A stretch of 7,876 bases of DNA. Source: Desulfocapsa sp. (GTDB lineage Bacteria > Desulfobacterota > Desulfobulbia > Desulfobulbales > Desulfocapsaceae). The stretch spans positions 1-7,876 of the forward strand of contig JAOZKX010000080.1 in assembly GCA_029935135.1 (NCBI GenBank). The letters run 5' to 3'. A program made the translations under genes and the position numbers. The stretch's first letter is position 1. Each line of letters opens with the position of its first letter. Positions 6,001 through 7,876 of this stretch are shown piece by piece. Below the pieces are notes generated by a model, which saw only the letters and a program-made list of their open reading frames with translations, did not search any database and was not told the origin of the DNA.

Positions 6001-7600
6001 TCCTGAAGTCGCTACAATTCTGCATTACAGTGCCCCGCCTGTTCTAGGCGCATTTATTGGTTATTTGACCAATAAGGTTGCCATTAAGATGCTCTTTCGT
6101 CCTCTCACTGCCAAATATTTTCTAGGTGTTCGGATACCCATGACACCCGGTGTTATTCCTTCAAAACGAAAGGATCTGGCTGTGAATATCGGGGAAATGG
6201 TGGGCAGTCACCTGTTAACGAGCAATGAAATTGGCAAGGCCCTTGAAAAAGAAAGTTTTCAGAAAACCCTGTATACCCTGATCGAGGGGCGTGGGGAAAC
6301 ACTGCTACAAAAAGATCTTGGCTCCATTAAAATGATTATACCTGATACCTATCAGAGTTACTATCAGGTAGGAGTGCAGGCAATATCGTATCAGGCCCAG
6401 AAGTCCATTCATTCGTTTATTGATTCAGATAATTTTGAAACCATCCTTGAAGAGACCATTGAAGATCAGTTTGATCGTATCCTGAGTACTGATCTGCAGA
6501 CCTTCTTTCCCGGTCAGGACCGAGAATCTGCTTACGCTTTTTTAGAAAAGAGTCTGGGGCGGATGCTTGGTAGTCCGGCTATGGATGAATGGGTGGAAAG
6601 TTTTGTGCAGCAGAAGGTGTATGGCAGTCTGCAGCAAAAGAAATCACCAGCAGATATCCTGCCCGAATCCATACAGGAGCTTATTGTTGCCAGTATTGAG
6701 AGGCAGACTCCGATTCTGCTTACAAAACTTGCAGGAATTATTGCAGAACCGGAAATAAGAGATCGTATTGTGACAGGGGTGCGTATGGGTGTGGAGTCCT
6801 TTGTTGAAGGACTTGGCCCCATGGCTGCGTTGGCATCCGGCTTTCTGACTCCTGAAGTGGTCGAGGGGAAGGTTCGTGACTATCTGATTGAAAAAGAGGA
6901 TGATATTGTAAACTGGCTGCAAAACGACGAAGTGCAGGTACGGGTATCTGGTGCTCTTCGCGAGCGCAGCAAAACATTTCTTACCACACCCCTTGCAGAT
7001 ATGATCGGGGATGATCACGATGATACCGTGGAGCTCTTTTGTGCCCACCTGAGCGGACAATTGTCTGCTCTTTTACGAGAACCGGAAACCACGAACGCCT
7101 TTGCCTCCATGATCCGTGACAATGTGGAAACACATATTGATGGAGGGAAATTACCACTGGGTGAGATTCTCTTCGATCTGGTCGGCGATGGTGGGGTGAA
7201 TCGAGGGAAGAAATGGTTGAAAGATGAAGCTGTTTCCGTTCTCCGTTCTAAAAAAAGCCGTAAGACCCTGGACAGTATGGTGGAGAGCCTGCTTGAGAAT
7301 CTGTTCAATCATCCCGTTGGAAAACTGGGAAGACTTATTCCAGGTGGAGTGCGTGAAGGCATCTATGATTCTTTACGACGGGTATCCTCCAATATGTTGG
7401 CTGTTGAAGTTCCGGGCCTTGTGGATTCTTTAAATATCCAAAAGATAGTAAAAGAAAAAGTAAACTCTCTTGATCTTATGCGACTGGAACGGCTACTCCT
7501 CTCGATCATGGAAGAACAGTTTAAGTATATCAATCTGTTTGGAGCCCTGCTTGGATTCCTGATAGGCTGTTTAAATCTCTTTTTCTTAAATGTTATGTGA
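5990..7600 (+). CDS. DUF445 family membrane protein, function unknown
   Basis: A 536-residue protein with hydrophobic segments only at its two ends, about 11-33 and 513-536, and a long polar, mostly helical middle. The N-terminal signature GAFIGYLTNKVAIKMLFRP (20-38), followed by GVRIPMTPGVIPSKR (46-60), is characteristic of DUF445 proteins. The C-terminal GALLGFLIGCLN echoes the N-terminal glycine-rich helix. Both ends in the membrane with the bulk on one side is the typical layout. The biochemical role is not established. The ATG overlaps the gph end, with GAGGAG about 10 nt upstream; the GTG codon directly after it is an alternative start. The middle holds many acidic and basic residues and no catalytic motif I can recognise. 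An open frame of 138 codons on the opposite strand is a shadow. Confidence 0.88.
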   Translation: MVFSPEVATILHYSAPPVLGAFIGYLTNKVAIKMLFRPLTAKYFLGVRIPMTPGVIPSKRKDLAVNIGEMVGSHLLTSNEIGKALEKESFQKTLYTLIEGRGETLLQKDLGSIKMIIPDTYQSYYQVGVQAISYQAQKSIHSFIDSDNFETILEETIEDQFDRILSTDLQTFFPGQDRESAYAFLEKSLGRMLGSPAMDEWVESFVQQKVYGSLQQKKSPADILPESIQELIVASIERQTPILLTKLAGIIAEPEIRDRIVTGVRMGVESFVEGLGPMAALASGFLTPEVVEGKVRDYLIEKEDDIVNWLQNDEVQVRVSGALRERSKTFLTTPLADMIGDDHDDTVELFCAHLSGQLSALLREPETTNAFASMIRDNVETHIDGGKLPLGEILFDLVGDGGVNRGKKWLKDEAVSVLRSKKSRKTLDSMVESLLENLFNHPVGKLGRLIPGGVREGIYDSLRRVSSNMLAVEVPGLVDSLNIQKIVKEKVNSLDLMRLERLLLSIMEEQFKYINLFGALLGFLIGCLNLFFLNVM

Positions 7601-7660
7601 GTGTTAACAATCTCAAAGTGGTTTGTCCGATTCTAATCCTCTTGTTTCCAAGGTCGTATT

Positions 7661-7876
7661 ATGAAAAAAATTAAAAGAGCAAGTATGAAAGACTTGCTGT
7701 CGATTTATGGCCCTGGTCTGGTTTTAATCGTTCTTGGTTTTTATTTTACCCAAAATTTTATAAAACCGGCACCACCCACTGATGTAACGATTGCAGCAGG
7801 ACAGAAATCGGGTGCCTATTATCGGTATGCCCATCAGTATGCCGAATTTCTTGAGAATGAAGGGATTACCCTGCAT
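7661..7876 (+). CDS. TAXI-family solute-binding protein, 5' part only
   Basis: Seventy-two codons are visible before the window ends. A basic start (MKKIKR) is followed by a hydrophobic helix at about 19-31. TDVTIAAGQKSGAYYRYAHQ (41-60) then matches the opening strand and glycine-tyrosine loop of TAXI/TRAP-type periplasmic solute-binding proteins. These capture organic acids or amino acids for a DctQM-like fused permease. No signal-peptidase AxA motif or lipobox cysteine follows the helix, so the protein may stay membrane-anchored, as in related uncharacterised members. AAGG is 7 nt before the ATG. The gene is 60 bp after the DUF445 gene and no terminator is visible between them, so read-through is possible. 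The substrate cannot be judged from this fragment. Confidence 0.7.
   Translation, partial: MKKIKRASMKDLLSIYGPGLVLIVLGFYFTQNFIKPAPPTDVTIAAGQKSGAYYRYAHQYAEFLENEGITLH

Noticed and set aside
6644..7060. 138-codon minus-strand frame inside the DUF445 gene
   Set aside because: It is antisense to a well-supported gene, lacks recognisable domains, and its Cys/His content is scattered without motif order.
7604..7637. Promoter for the TAXI gene from TTAACA and TCTAAT
   Set aside because: Both hexamers match well, but the spacing is 22 bp, too long for a sigma-70 promoter.

Overview
The window looks like a chromosomal piece of an anaerobic or facultative respiring bacterium, most likely from Desulfobacterota, perhaps a Desulfobulbales-type sulfate or sulfur metaboliser. 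This rests on three things: a C-A-B succinate dehydrogenase/fumarate reductase with one fused diheme cytochrome b subunit and a SdhA of the 'LRNDGR' type, a small CxxCH protein, and a TAXI-type solute-binding protein. The assignment is inference from gene content, with no taxonomic marker present. There is no tRNA, rRNA, CRISPR array, transposase or phage gene.

Left part, minus strand (about 1-5109, read right to left): a probable five-gene respiratory operon. The order is sdhC (diheme cytochrome b), sdhA (flavoprotein), sdhB (iron-sulfur protein), a geranylgeranyl-reductase-family flavoprotein, and an 87-residue membrane-anchored diheme c-type protein. A further gene with a good ribosome binding site starts at position 32 and runs off the left edge. 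SdhCAB would move electrons between succinate/fumarate and menaquinone. The reductase-family protein may saturate the menaquinone side chain. The small cytochrome faces the outer side of the membrane and may pass electrons onward. The last two roles are inferences from position.

The operon has two structured gaps. The 257-bp sdhC-sdhA gap holds a 99-bp imperfect palindrome that looks like a dispersed intergenic repeat and could act as an RNA hairpin. The sdhA-sdhB gap holds a 47-bp degenerate heptamer array that begins at the sdhA stop codon and is G-rich in the mRNA.

Middle (5110-5346): a divergent intergenic region. A 9-bp perfect inverted repeat brackets a TATAGT hexamer that could be the sdh operon -10 box, and a separate weak promoter candidate faces gph.

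Right part, plus strand (5347-7876): gph (HAD phosphatase, phosphoglycolate phosphatase type) overlaps by 11 bp a DUF445 membrane protein of unknown function. The 5' end of a TAXI-family solute-binding protein follows and is cut by the window edge.
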